Shown: in pieces, positions 36,360-44,660 of the stretch
Numbering within the stretch: the stretch's first letter is position 1
Layout of the letters: every line of letters begins with the position of its first letter
DNA from: Geofilum rhodophaeum
Lineage (GTDB): Bacteria; Bacteroidota; Bacteroidia; Bacteroidales; Marinilabiliaceae
Assembly (NCBI RefSeq): GCF_002210225.1
Contig: NZ_MWUJ01000009.1
Span: 108,654 to 172,653, forward strand
Length of the DNA: 64,000 nucleotides
Reading direction: 5' to 3'
Program-made: the position numbers and the translations under genes
Notes under the pieces: generated by a model
What the model saw: only the letters and a program-made list of their open reading frames with translations
Database searches by the model: none
What the model was told of the DNA's origin: nothing

Positions 36360-36782
36360 AGCCAGGCGCTCCAAAGCAGCGGCAATGATGGCGTCATGAT
36401 CAAAAGCCAGCTCGGGCAAAGCACGCAAAGAAAACCATTGCGCCTCCCTGGCATCATCGCCGGCCCGGGCCTCCACCACGGAAGGCCATACCGTGGCATA
36501 GGCCACGGTAACCGTATGCCCCCTGGGATCACGCCCGGGTTTGCCAAAGGCGCCCACTTGTACAAGGGAGTCTACTTCCAGGCCCGTTTCCTCCAACAAC
36601 TCCCGACGGGCAGCCGCCTCCAAATCCTCATCCTGATCTACAAAACCGCCCGGCAAGGCCCAACAGCCCTTATAAGGATCGGCAGCACGTTGAATCAGCA
36701 AAATAAAAAAGTCTTCACCGCTCCCGGCCAACAAAACAACATCGGCCGTAACCGACGGTCTGGGATAAGCATAACTGTACAT
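36327..36782 (-). CDS. NUDIX hydrolase
   Basis: A 151-aa NUDIX enzyme with the full box GGFVDQDEDLEAAARRELLE followed by ETG (GX5EX7REUXEEXGU), so it hydrolyses nucleoside-diphosphate-linked compounds with Mg2+. The N-terminal YPRPSVTADVVLLAG resembles ADP-ribose-pyrophosphatase-like or NrtR-like NUDIX domains, but no DNA-binding domain is present. Cotranscribed with the NlpC/P60 gene upstream (4 bp gap). Its 3' end overlaps wbqC. Confidence 0.92.
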   Translation of the reverse strand: MYSYAYPRPSVTADVVLLAGSGEDFFILLIQRAADPYKGCWALPGGFVDQDEDLEAAARRELLEETGLEVDSLVQVGAFGKPGRDPRGHTVTVAYATVWPSVVEARAGDDAREAQWFSLRALPELAFDHDAIIAAALERLALGQEAVAQHQ

Positions 36783-36786
36783 ATGT

Positions 36787-37572
36787 CTAGTCCATTATTC
36801 TTTTAATCACCCGTAAGTGATGGGTGTATTTTTGACGTTCGCGACAAAAAATGCCTTGATGGTCCAAATGATCGATACGCACCTCCCCACTGGCGTGGAT
36901 GATGCGGCCCGAACCGAGGCAAAGACCAACGTGAACTATACGCCCCTCTTCATTTTCAAAGAAAGCCAAATCACCCGCCTTGGATTCCTCCACAAAAGCA
37001 ATCTCCCTGCCGCAGTCCATTTGCTGCGAGGCATTTCTGGGTAAGACTTCCCCCATGGTTTTATAAACAACCTGGGTAAGTCCCGAACAGTCGATGCCAA
37101 AAAAACTACGTCCGCCCCAAAGATAGGGCGTATTAATAAAACCTTTTGCCACTTCCACCACATCGGGTTTTCGCTCAGGCACAGCCCCTTGCAAATAAAA
37201 CTCCCGATTTCCGATAACAAAAGCGTTACGATCCTCGCCGTTGAAGCTAAGCCGACTGCCGGCAGAAATCAACTGCACCGATTTATACGGCTCCCGAATC
37301 AATTTAATAAAGGGCAAAGTCACCACATAATCCGGCTCACGCATCCAACTCTCAATGGTCTTTTCACTGCTGGGAAGCCAATATTTCTCATCTACCCAGC
37401 CCTCATAACCATCAAAATCAAGTCGAACCCTGCACCATCCTTTAATCTGCTCCAAGAGATAAAACACCTCCCCAAATAAAATCTGAGTCTCCAGCTCGGC
37501 CGCCTCCGAAGGTTCGCGGCGTACCGGAATAAGGCTAAAGGGACTGATCGATCCTTGCTTGCTCTCCATCAT
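36787..37572 (-). CDS. NlpC/P60 (C40) peptidase with SH3-like domains
   Basis: A 261-aa cell-wall peptidase; C40 enzymes cut D-Glu-gamma-diamino-acid bonds in muropeptides. Residues about 1-130 form SH3b-type modules (GWCRVRLDFDGYEGWVDEKYW). The catalytic domain carries Cys in GGRSFFGIDCSGLTQVVYK, His in GRIVHVGLCLG and a second His in RIIHASG. No signal peptide is evident, so it may act in the cytoplasm on recycled muropeptides, as YkfC-type enzymes do. Operon with the NUDIX gene. Confidence 0.9.
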   Translation of the reverse strand: MMESKQGSISPFSLIPVRREPSEAAELETQILFGEVFYLLEQIKGWCRVRLDFDGYEGWVDEKYWLPSSEKTIESWMREPDYVVTLPFIKLIREPYKSVQLISAGSRLSFNGEDRNAFVIGNREFYLQGAVPERKPDVVEVAKGFINTPYLWGGRSFFGIDCSGLTQVVYKTMGEVLPRNASQQMDCGREIAFVEESKAGDLAFFENEEGRIVHVGLCLGSGRIIHASGEVRIDHLDHQGIFCRERQKYTHHLRVIKRIMD

Positions 37573-37699
37573 AAGCGCTCTACAATTAAACAGTTAAATA
37601 TAGCCAAAAGAAGTCACTCCCCATCTTAAAAGGGACAGAAAGCCCTCACAAAAACCTTCTTCTGCCCCAATTCAGCGACAATTATTCTCAACTAATTGA

Positions 37700-37707
37700 T
37701 ACCTTTG
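37700..37707 (+). promoter_or_regulatory. -7 box of the 7TM-HD gene
   Basis: TACCTTTG, an exact TAnnTTTG, with the start about 20 nt before the ATG. No clear -33 box. Confidence 0.45.
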
Positions 37708-37733
37708 CAATCACACACGCATACCAAAGCCTT

Positions 37734-39860
37734 ATGATTGATACCATACGCAAATATTCCAAATCCATCAACCGGATCCTGCTTTTTGCTGCTGCCGTGG
37801 CACTGGTCATCTACATCTTTCCCCGACAGGGCAAATTTATGTTCGAGTACACCAAGGGCAAACCCTGGCGACACAGCACCCTCATTGCACCCTTCGATTT
37901 TCCCATATACAAAACTCAGGCCGAACTGAAAACCGAACGCGAACAAGCCCTGAGCAACTTCAAACCCTATTTCAGCTTTCAAAAACAACAAGCTGAAGAA
38001 CAAATCAAACGCTTCGATCAGGAAATAGGGCAACAAAAAGCACAGTTGCTCAACGCCTATCCCTTTCTTAGTGCGCCCCTTCCAGGCAATTCAGAATATG
38101 CCTTGTTTTCAGGACTTCGGGTACAAACCCGAAAACTGCTGCAAGAAGTGTACGACAAAGGCATTATTTTACTGCCCGAGGAGTACCACGAGCGCCCCGA
38201 TGCCATGGTCTTGATGCTGGTAAAAGACAACTTTGCCGAACCCTACGAACTTAGTGAATTCTACACCTATACCACAGCCTATCGTTATCTGAGCGACGAG
38301 CTCATACGCTACCTGGGCAGCCGCAGCGAGCTTCAGCGGGAAACCGCCGAAGCCCTCATCAGCGATTTACAATTGAACCGTTTTCTCGATAACAACCTGA
38401 ACTACGAAGAAGAACGCACCGAACAGGAAAAGAATCAAGCACTCAGCAATCTGAGTCTCACCAGCGGCGTTGTGATTGCTGGTCAGCGCATCATCGACAC
38501 CGGTGAACTCATCAACGATGAAACCGCAAAAATTCTGGACTCTCTGAAACTTCAATACGAAGCCAGTCTGGGTAAAGGCGTTAGTCAGTACTTCATCATT
38601 TTGGGACAAACCCTCCTGGTGGCCCTCCTCTTTCTAATCATATTCTTCTTCCTTTACTTTTTCCGTAAAGATGTGTACGGGAAACTGTCCTCCGTACTCT
38701 TCTTACTGCTTATGGTTGTGGCCATGGTCAGTCTGGCCCAACTGTCGTTCAAGGCCGAGGCCTTCAACATTTACATCATTCCCTTTGCCATCCTGCCCAT
38801 CATCATACGTATATTTTTCGATTCGCGTCTGGCCTTTTTCCTGCATGTAAGTACCGTATTGCTCGCAGCCCTCTTCGCCCGCAACAGCTTCGAATTTGTC
38901 ATTATTCAAATACCGGCGGGACTCACCGCCATGTTCAGTCTCTACCGCATGGTGCGCCGCTCTCAACTGGTGCGCGCAGCCATCCTCATTATCCTGACCT
39001 ATTCGCTGCTGTACACCGGACTGGCTTTGTGGCAGGAGGGCGACATCAGTCGCATCGACTACAACATGTACATCCAGTTCATCATTAATGGAGGTCTCCT
39101 CCTCCTGGTGTACCCCTTAATTTACATCTTCGAAAAACTGTTCGGCTTTTTGTCCGATGTCACCCTGGTTGAGTTGGCCGACACCAACCACCCCGTACTT
39201 CGCCGCCTGGCAGAAAAAGCCCCCGGCACTTTCCAGCACTCCATTCAGGTCGGCAATCTGGCTCAGGAAGCCGTTTACAAAATAGGCGGCAACCCCCTGC
39301 TCGTAAGAGCCGGTGCCATGTACCACGACATTGGCAAACTGGGCTCCCCCATGTATTTTACCGAAAACCAGGCCAACGGACTCAATCCCCACGACCACCT
39401 GCCCTACGAAGAAAGTGCCCAAATCATTATTCATCACGTAGAAAGCGGCATAAAAATGGCACAAAAGGAAAAACTGCCGCGACAAATTATAGACTTCATC
39501 GCCACCCATCACGGCACCCTCAAAACCCTATATTTCTACAACTCCTACATGAATCAAAATCCCGATAAAGAAATAGACGTAACCCTCTTTACCTATCCCG
39601 GTCCCACCCCCTTCACCAAAGAAATGGCTGTATTGATGATGGCCGACTCGGTGGAAGCCGCCTCACGCAGTCTCAAAACCTATACCGACGACGACATCGA
39701 CCGCCTCGTAGAAAACATCATCAACCACCACATCGCTGAAAACCAATTCATCAACGCCCCCATCACCTTCAAAGAAATCTCCGAAGTAAAAGACATCTTC
39801 AAACAAAAGCTCAAAAACATCTACCACGCCCGCATCGAATATCCGGAGTTAAAGAAATAG
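37734..39860 (+). CDS. 7TM-HD family phosphodiesterase (PgpH-like)
   Basis: A 708-aa membrane protein: one N-terminal helix (about residues 15-30), an extracytoplasmic 7TMR-HDED-like domain (about 30-280), seven membrane helices (about 285-470) and a C-terminal HD domain with VRAGAMYHDIGKLG (HD pair) and later DFIATHHGTLK. This is the YqfF/PgpH architecture; characterised members hydrolyse cyclic di-AMP. Activity on c-di-AMP is inferred. It starts close to its own -7 box. The repeat array at 39871-40033 begins directly after its stop codon. Confidence 0.93.
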   Translation: MIDTIRKYSKSINRILLFAAAVALVIYIFPRQGKFMFEYTKGKPWRHSTLIAPFDFPIYKTQAELKTEREQALSNFKPYFSFQKQQAEEQIKRFDQEIGQQKAQLLNAYPFLSAPLPGNSEYALFSGLRVQTRKLLQEVYDKGIILLPEEYHERPDAMVLMLVKDNFAEPYELSEFYTYTTAYRYLSDELIRYLGSRSELQRETAEALISDLQLNRFLDNNLNYEEERTEQEKNQALSNLSLTSGVVIAGQRIIDTGELINDETAKILDSLKLQYEASLGKGVSQYFIILGQTLLVALLFLIIFFFLYFFRKDVYGKLSSVLFLLLMVVAMVSLAQLSFKAEAFNIYIIPFAILPIIIRIFFDSRLAFFLHVSTVLLAALFARNSFEFVIIQIPAGLTAMFSLYRMVRRSQLVRAAILIILTYSLLYTGLALWQEGDISRIDYNMYIQFIINGGLLLLVYPLIYIFEKLFGFLSDVTLVELADTNHPVLRRLAEKAPGTFQHSIQVGNLAQEAVYKIGGNPLLVRAGAMYHDIGKLGSPMYFTENQANGLNPHDHLPYEESAQIIIHHVESGIKMAQKEKLPRQIIDFIATHHGTLKTLYFYNSYMNQNPDKEIDVTLFTYPGPTPFTKEMAVLMMADSVEAASRSLKTYTDDDIDRLVENIINHHIAENQFINAPITFKEISEVKDIFKQKLKNIYHARIEYPELKK

Positions 39861-39870
39861 AACCATTATG

Positions 39871-40033
39871 CCATGGTGCATGGATGCACCATGGCCGTGG
39901 ACTTTAGTCACCCGGGGTTGAAACCCCGGGCCATGATTAAGAGGAAGCGGTGTGCCCCCATGGGGCACGGATAGGTAACGGGACTGAAGTCCCGATCGAG
40001 GCTACGCCTCCTCGTCCTTCTCGGCTCCGCCGA
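39871..40033. repeat. Mosaic of five or six palindromic hairpins
   Basis: In order: CCATGGTGCA/TGCACCATGG (39871-39894); CCCGGGGTT-GA-AACCCCGGG (39911-39930); GTGCCCC/GGGGCAC (39952-39968); CGGGACT-GA-AGTCCCG (39979-39994); GAGGC-TAC-GCCTC (39998-40010); TCGGC/GCCGA (40021-40033). The last two are within lspA and encode its C-terminus. A block of about 83 nt from 39928 recurs at 63864-63949. This looks like a REP/BIME-style element; no transposase lies near. No named family recognised. Confidence 0.8.
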
Positions 40034-40643
40034 CCAACATCTCCCCTTCCGGAAAAAAGCGTTTCTGAAAAACCAGCAAGATGCCAATCCCCACAGAAAT
40101 AGAAGCATCCGCTATATTAAAAACCGGCCGAAAAAAAGTAAAGTTGTTTCCACCGATTCTTGGAATCCACTCCGGATAAGTACCAGAAAACAAAGGAAAG
40201 TAAAACATATCGACCACCTTACCATGCAAAAAGGTGGCGTAGCCACCACCCTCCGGTAAAAAGGTCGCCACTCTGCCGTAACTGGCATCGAACAACATGC
40301 CATAAAAAGCGCTGTCGATGATGTTGCCCAAAGCGCCCGCCATAACCATACTTACACTAACAATGAGTCCCAAAGGGGCATCCTTTTGGGCCAAAGTGTA
40401 CAAATACCAGGCTATTCCGCCCACGGCCACAATTCGGAAGATACTCAAAAACATTTTCCCATACTCACCGGCCAGCTCCATGCCAAAGGCCATGCCGTTG
40501 TTCTCTACAAAATGAATGATAAACCAGTCAAAAATACGGTACTCCTCCCCCAGCATCATGTTGGTTTTAATCCAAATCTTGAGCACTTGGTCCACCAGGA
40601 GAATCAAACCACTTATCAACAAGGCCTTCTGTAATTTCGTCAT
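40002..40643 (-). CDS. lspA: Signal peptidase II (prolipoprotein signal peptidase)
   Basis: Inner-membrane aspartic protease that removes signal peptides from lipoproteins after lipidation. The 213-aa product has four membrane segments and both catalytic aspartates, Asp145 (KVVDMFYFP) and Asp179 (FNIADASIS), with the GNIID segment before them. It is longer than the usual 160-170 aa because of an extra loop between helices 3 and 4 and an acidic tail (GGAEKDEEA). That tail and the TAG stop are encoded by the hairpin repeat at 39871-40033. Last gene of the ileS-dksA-lspA operon. Confidence 0.95.
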   Translation of the reverse strand: MTKLQKALLISGLILLVDQVLKIWIKTNMMLGEEYRIFDWFIIHFVENNGMAFGMELAGEYGKMFLSIFRIVAVGGIAWYLYTLAQKDAPLGLIVSVSMVMAGALGNIIDSAFYGMLFDASYGRVATFLPEGGGYATFLHGKVVDMFYFPLFSGTYPEWIPRIGGNNFTFFRPVFNIADASISVGIGILLVFQKRFFPEGEMLVGGAEKDEEA

Positions 40644-40651
40644 CCGCTGTA

Positions 40652-41029
40652 CTATTTCTGGTTACGTTTGGCATCTATACTCAAAGTGGCATGCGGTACG
40701 GCACGTAAGCGCTCCTTAGGAATCAACTTACCCGTCTCACGACAAACCCCATAGGTCTTATTTTCAATGCGTACCAAAGCCGCCTGCAAATGCTGAATAA
40801 ATTTCTGCTGTCGCTGAGCCAGCTTGCCGGCTTCCTCTTTCGACAAAACTGCGGCTCCCTCTTCCAGAACTTTAAAAGTGGGTGAAGTATCCTGAGTATC
40901 GTTACCATCTTCCAGGGTAATGGTATTCTTGAGCAATTCGTAATCCCTCTTGGCCTTTTCCAGCTTTTTCAGAATTATGTCCTTGAACTCCTGCAACTCC
41001 TCTTCGGAGTATCTGGTTTTTTCGCTCAT
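40652..41029 (-). CDS. TraR/DksA-family protein with degenerate zinc site
   Basis: A 125-aa DksA-like protein; DksA binds in the secondary channel of RNA polymerase and tunes stringent-response transcription. The coiled-coil (about residues 5-75) and the C-terminal YGVCRETGKLIPKERLRAVP segment are clear. Only one of the four zinc-finger cysteines remains, as is usual for the Bacteroidota form. It lies 30 bp after ileS and 8 bp before lspA. Confidence 0.9.
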   Translation of the reverse strand: MSEKTRYSEEELQEFKDIILKKLEKAKRDYELLKNTITLEDGNDTQDTSPTFKVLEEGAAVLSKEEAGKLAQRQQKFIQHLQAALVRIENKTYGVCRETGKLIPKERLRAVPHATLSIDAKRNQK

Positions 41030-41059
41030 AGTTAGTCAGTTATGGGTCAATACAACATA

Positions 41060-44000
41060 TTAAAGTTTCTCAATCGCAATAATTGTTTCCAGTTCGGATT
41101 CCAGTTCTACGCTGATGGCCCCCGATTCGTTACAAGTATCCACCAGCTGAAGGTCGTCGGCCAGGGTCTGACTGCTGATGTAAGTCCTGTGCTTTTCAAC
41201 CGCAGCATCCAGTGCGGCATGCCGCTGAATTTGCAAACGGATTTTATCGGTAACATCCAAGCCACTGTCCTTACGCAAATTCTGAATACGGTTAACCAAT
41301 TCACGGGCATAACCTTCCTGACGTAAGTCCTCACTAATGGTAATATCCAGTGCCACCGTAATCCGTCCTTCATTGGCCACCAGCCAGCCGGGAATGTCCT
41401 CACTGATGATTTCCACATCCTCGGGCAACAACTGGAGCTTCTCCCCATTTACCTCCACGGAAAAAGAACCAGCACTTTCAAAAGCCGCTATATCTTCGGC
41501 AGTCATTGCACCAATAGCCGCGGCAATCGGCTTCATCAGTTTGCTGTACTTTGGACCCAGCGACTTGAAGTTTGGTTTAATGGTTTTTACCAGAACACCC
41601 GTACTTTCTTTCAGGTACTCCAACTCCTTCACATTCACCTCATTCAAAATCAAATCCTTCACCGCTTCCAACTGGGCCTCAAAGCGGGCATCCAAAATAG
41701 GGACCATGATCTTCTGCAAGGGCTGACGCACCTTAATGCTTACCTTACGACGCAGGGCCAATACCATAGAGGAAATCTGCTGGGCATAGGCCATACGCTC
41801 CTCCAGGCCCTTATCAATCAAAGTCTCCACAACCTCAGGCATCAAAGCCAAATGCACCGAAGCGGTCTGCCCCTCTGGTTGCAAGTCGCGGTACAACTGC
41901 TCCATATAAAAAGGCGCAATGGGCGCAGCCAACAGCGCTACAGTCTCCAGACACTGATGCAAGGTTTGGTAGGCCGCCAGCTTATCCTGATTAAAGGCCC
42001 CTCCCCAAAAACGCTTCCGATTCAGTCGTACGTACCAATTACTCAGGTTTTCGGTCACGAAATCCTGAATGGCACGACCCGCCCGGGTAGGCTCATACTG
42101 ATCGTAGGCCGCATGCACATCCTTCACCAGGGTGTTGAGCAAGGAAATCACCCAACGGTCAATTTCCGGTCGCTCGGCGACCGGAACCTGCGCTTCGGTT
42201 CCTTTAAAGCCATCCACATTGGCGTAAAGCGAAAAGAAGGAATAAGTATTGTAAAGGGTACCAAAAAACTTGCGCTTCACCTCATCCACCCCTGAAAGGT
42301 CGAACTTCAGATTGTCCCAGGGCTGCGCATTGGTCATCATGTACCAACGCAGCGGATCCGAACCATAGTCCTCAATCACCTTAAAGGGATCCACGGCATT
42401 ACCCAGACGCTTCGACATCTTGTTGCCCTTTTTATCGAGCACCAAACCGTTGGAGATGATATTCTTAAAGGCCACCGAATCAAACAACATGGTACCCAGC
42501 GCGTGCAGGGTAAAGAACCAGCCTCGCGTTTGGTCCACCCCCTCAGCAATAAAATCGGCCGGGAAAGGCAGGCTGTCCTTATTCTCGAAAGGATAGTGCA
42601 TCTGCGCATAAGGCATGGCACCCGAATCGAACCAGACATCAATCAGGTCCAGCTCCCGATACATGGGCTTGCCGTCTTCCGACACCAAGATGATATCGTC
42701 CACAAAAGGACGGTGCAAATCAATTTTATCGTAATTGGCTGAGCTGAAATCACCCGGCTTAAAATCGGGGAAGGGATGTTTGTCCATCACCCCGGCCTTC
42801 ACGGCCTTATCCACCTCCTGCATCAACTCTTCCACCGAGCCGATACACACTTCGGCACTGCCGTCCTCGCTGCGCCAAACCGGCAGCGGCGTTCCCCAAT
42901 AGCGGGAGCGACTCAGGTTCCAGTCCACCAAGTTCTCCAACCACTTGCCAAAACGCCCCGTACCCGTACTTTCCGGTTTCCAGTTGATGGTGTTGTTCAG
43001 CTCCATCATGCGCTCCCGCATAGCCGTGGTCTTTACAAACCAACTGTCGAGCGGATAGTACAACACCGGCTTATCGGTACGCCAACAGTGCGGATAATTG
43101 TGTACATGCTTTTCAACCCTAAAGGCCTTGTTCTCTTTTTTCAACATCACCGACAAGTCCACATCCAGAGTGGCATCCTCGTCGCTGAGACTCGCATCGT
43201 AGGCATTCTTAACAAAACGACCGGCAAACTCGCTGTAGGCTTTAACGTCAACAAACTGCTTAACAAAGGCGTCGTCCAAATCCTTAATCAGGAAAAATTT
43301 TCCGCTGCGATCGACCATCGGCTGGCGCTTGCCCTCCCTATCCATCAAAACAAGGGGCGCAATGCCCGCCACCTTAGCCACCCGGTCATCGTCGGCACCA
43401 AAAGTCGGCGCAATATGCACAATACCGGTACCGTCTTCGGTGGTCACATAGTCGCCCGGAATTACCCTAAAGGCATCCCCATCGGGTTGAATCCAGGGAA
43501 TCAGCTGCTCATAGCGCACGCCGGTCAGCGTGCTGCCCGAAAACTCATCCAGCACCTTAAAAGGTAATTTCTTATCTCCTGCCTGGTAAGCATCCAGATC
43601 CAGGTCGGCATTTTTTTCATTGAAATAAGCCCCCACCAGGTCCTTAGCCAGCACCACGGTTACCGGCTCACCGGTGTAAGGATTAAAAGTACGTACCCGC
43701 ACATAAGTCACAGACGGCCCTACCGCCAAAGCAGTATTCGAGGGCAGGGTCCACGGCGTCGTGGTCCATGCCAGAAAATAAACTTCCGTATCGCAATCCG
43801 CATACAAAAAGTCCGAAGTCTCGTCCCTAACCACCTTAAACTGCGCCGTACAAGTGGTGTCCTTCACATCTTTGTAACAACCCGGCTGGTTCAGCTCATG
43901 CGTACTCAGGCCCGTTCCGGCAGCAGGTGAAAAGGGCTGAATGGTATAACCCTTGTACAAAAGGCCTTTCTTATAAAGCTCCTTCAGCATCCACCAAAGG

Positions 44001-44479
44001 GTCTCAATATAACGATTGTCGTAAGTAATGTAGGGGTGTTCCATATCCACCCAGTAACCCATCTTCTCGGTCAGGTCCTCCCACATATCGGTGTACTTCA
44101 TCACATCCTTGCGACAAGCCTGATTGTATTCGGCCACCGAAATGCGCTTACCAATATCTTCCTTGGTAATGCCCAGCGACTTCTCTACACCCAACTCAAC
44201 GGGCAAACCGTGGGTATCCCAGCCGGCTTTGCGGTGCACCTGAAAGCCTTTTTGGGTTTTGTAACGACAAATCACATCCTTAATGGTACGGGCCATAACG
44301 TGGTGAATACCCGGCATTCCATTGGCCGAGGGCGGTCCCTCAAAAAAAATGAAGGAGGGCTGTCCCTCACGTGCCTTAAGACTCTGCTCAAAAGTGCCCT
44401 CTCCTTCCCACAGCTTCAACACCGATTTGTTGATGGCCGAAAGATCAAGCCCCTTGTATTCAGGAAATTTCTTACTCAT
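41060..44479 (-). CDS. ileS: Isoleucyl-tRNA synthetase, IleRS2 type
   Basis: Charges tRNA-Ile, with an editing (CP1) domain that removes valine. The 1139-aa product has the class I signature in the swapped form GIHH (residues 57-60, in MPGIHHVMAR), where the family usually reads HIGH, the editing domain around residues 190-400, the KMSKR loop (NKMSKRLGNAVDP) and an anticodon-binding region without the bacterial C-terminal zinc finger. These traits mark the eukaryote-like IleRS2 group, tolerant of mupirocin. First gene of the ileS-dksA-lspA operon, with a TTG-N20-TATATTTG promoter. Confidence 0.96.
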   Translation of the reverse strand: MSKKFPEYKGLDLSAINKSVLKLWEGEGTFEQSLKAREGQPSFIFFEGPPSANGMPGIHHVMARTIKDVICRYKTQKGFQVHRKAGWDTHGLPVELGVEKSLGITKEDIGKRISVAEYNQACRKDVMKYTDMWEDLTEKMGYWVDMEHPYITYDNRYIETLWWMLKELYKKGLLYKGYTIQPFSPAAGTGLSTHELNQPGCYKDVKDTTCTAQFKVVRDETSDFLYADCDTEVYFLAWTTTPWTLPSNTALAVGPSVTYVRVRTFNPYTGEPVTVVLAKDLVGAYFNEKNADLDLDAYQAGDKKLPFKVLDEFSGSTLTGVRYEQLIPWIQPDGDAFRVIPGDYVTTEDGTGIVHIAPTFGADDDRVAKVAGIAPLVLMDREGKRQPMVDRSGKFFLIKDLDDAFVKQFVDVKAYSEFAGRFVKNAYDASLSDEDATLDVDLSVMLKKENKAFRVEKHVHNYPHCWRTDKPVLYYPLDSWFVKTTAMRERMMELNNTINWKPESTGTGRFGKWLENLVDWNLSRSRYWGTPLPVWRSEDGSAEVCIGSVEELMQEVDKAVKAGVMDKHPFPDFKPGDFSSANYDKIDLHRPFVDDIILVSEDGKPMYRELDLIDVWFDSGAMPYAQMHYPFENKDSLPFPADFIAEGVDQTRGWFFTLHALGTMLFDSVAFKNIISNGLVLDKKGNKMSKRLGNAVDPFKVIEDYGSDPLRWYMMTNAQPWDNLKFDLSGVDEVKRKFFGTLYNTYSFFSLYANVDGFKGTEAQVPVAERPEIDRWVISLLNTLVKDVHAAYDQYEPTRAGRAIQDFVTENLSNWYVRLNRKRFWGGAFNQDKLAAYQTLHQCLETVALLAAPIAPFYMEQLYRDLQPEGQTASVHLALMPEVVETLIDKGLEERMAYAQQISSMVLALRRKVSIKVRQPLQKIMVPILDARFEAQLEAVKDLILNEVNVKELEYLKESTGVLVKTIKPNFKSLGPKYSKLMKPIAAAIGAMTAEDIAAFESAGSFSVEVNGEKLQLLPEDVEIISEDIPGWLVANEGRITVALDITISEDLRQEGYARELVNRIQNLRKDSGLDVTDKIRLQIQRHAALDAAVEKHRTYISSQTLADDLQLVDTCNESGAISVELESELETIIAIEKL

Positions 44480-44517
44480 GATGTGCGGTCGTTATTTATG
44501 CTTTTTTAAAAAACGTA

Positions 44518-44548
44518 CAAATATAGAGCTTGGAGCGTGGAAAAGCAA
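44518..44548 (-). promoter_or_regulatory. Promoter of the ileS-dksA-lspA operon
   Basis: Minus strand: TTG (complement of 44546-44548), 20-nt spacer, TATATTTG (44518-44525). Start near 44511, about 32 nt before the ATG. Confidence 0.6.
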
Positions 44549-44629
44549 GGACAAAACCACTATATAAGCACCCCACAAAAGCAACTTACAATAAAAATGC
44601 CGGAAACCAGTTAATACCATAGAAAATCC

Positions 44630-44637
44630 TATTTTTG
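44630..44637 (+). promoter_or_regulatory. -7 box of the TonB-dependent receptor
   Basis: TATTTTTG, an exact TAnnTTTG, 24 bp before the ATG. The -33 region is poor. Confidence 0.45.
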
Positions 44638-44660
44638 CATTCCCCCGAGCGTAAGCAATT

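Noticed and set aside
42776..43567. Plus-strand reading frame (263 aa) opposite ileS
   Set aside because: Shadow of the editing domain coding region of ileS.
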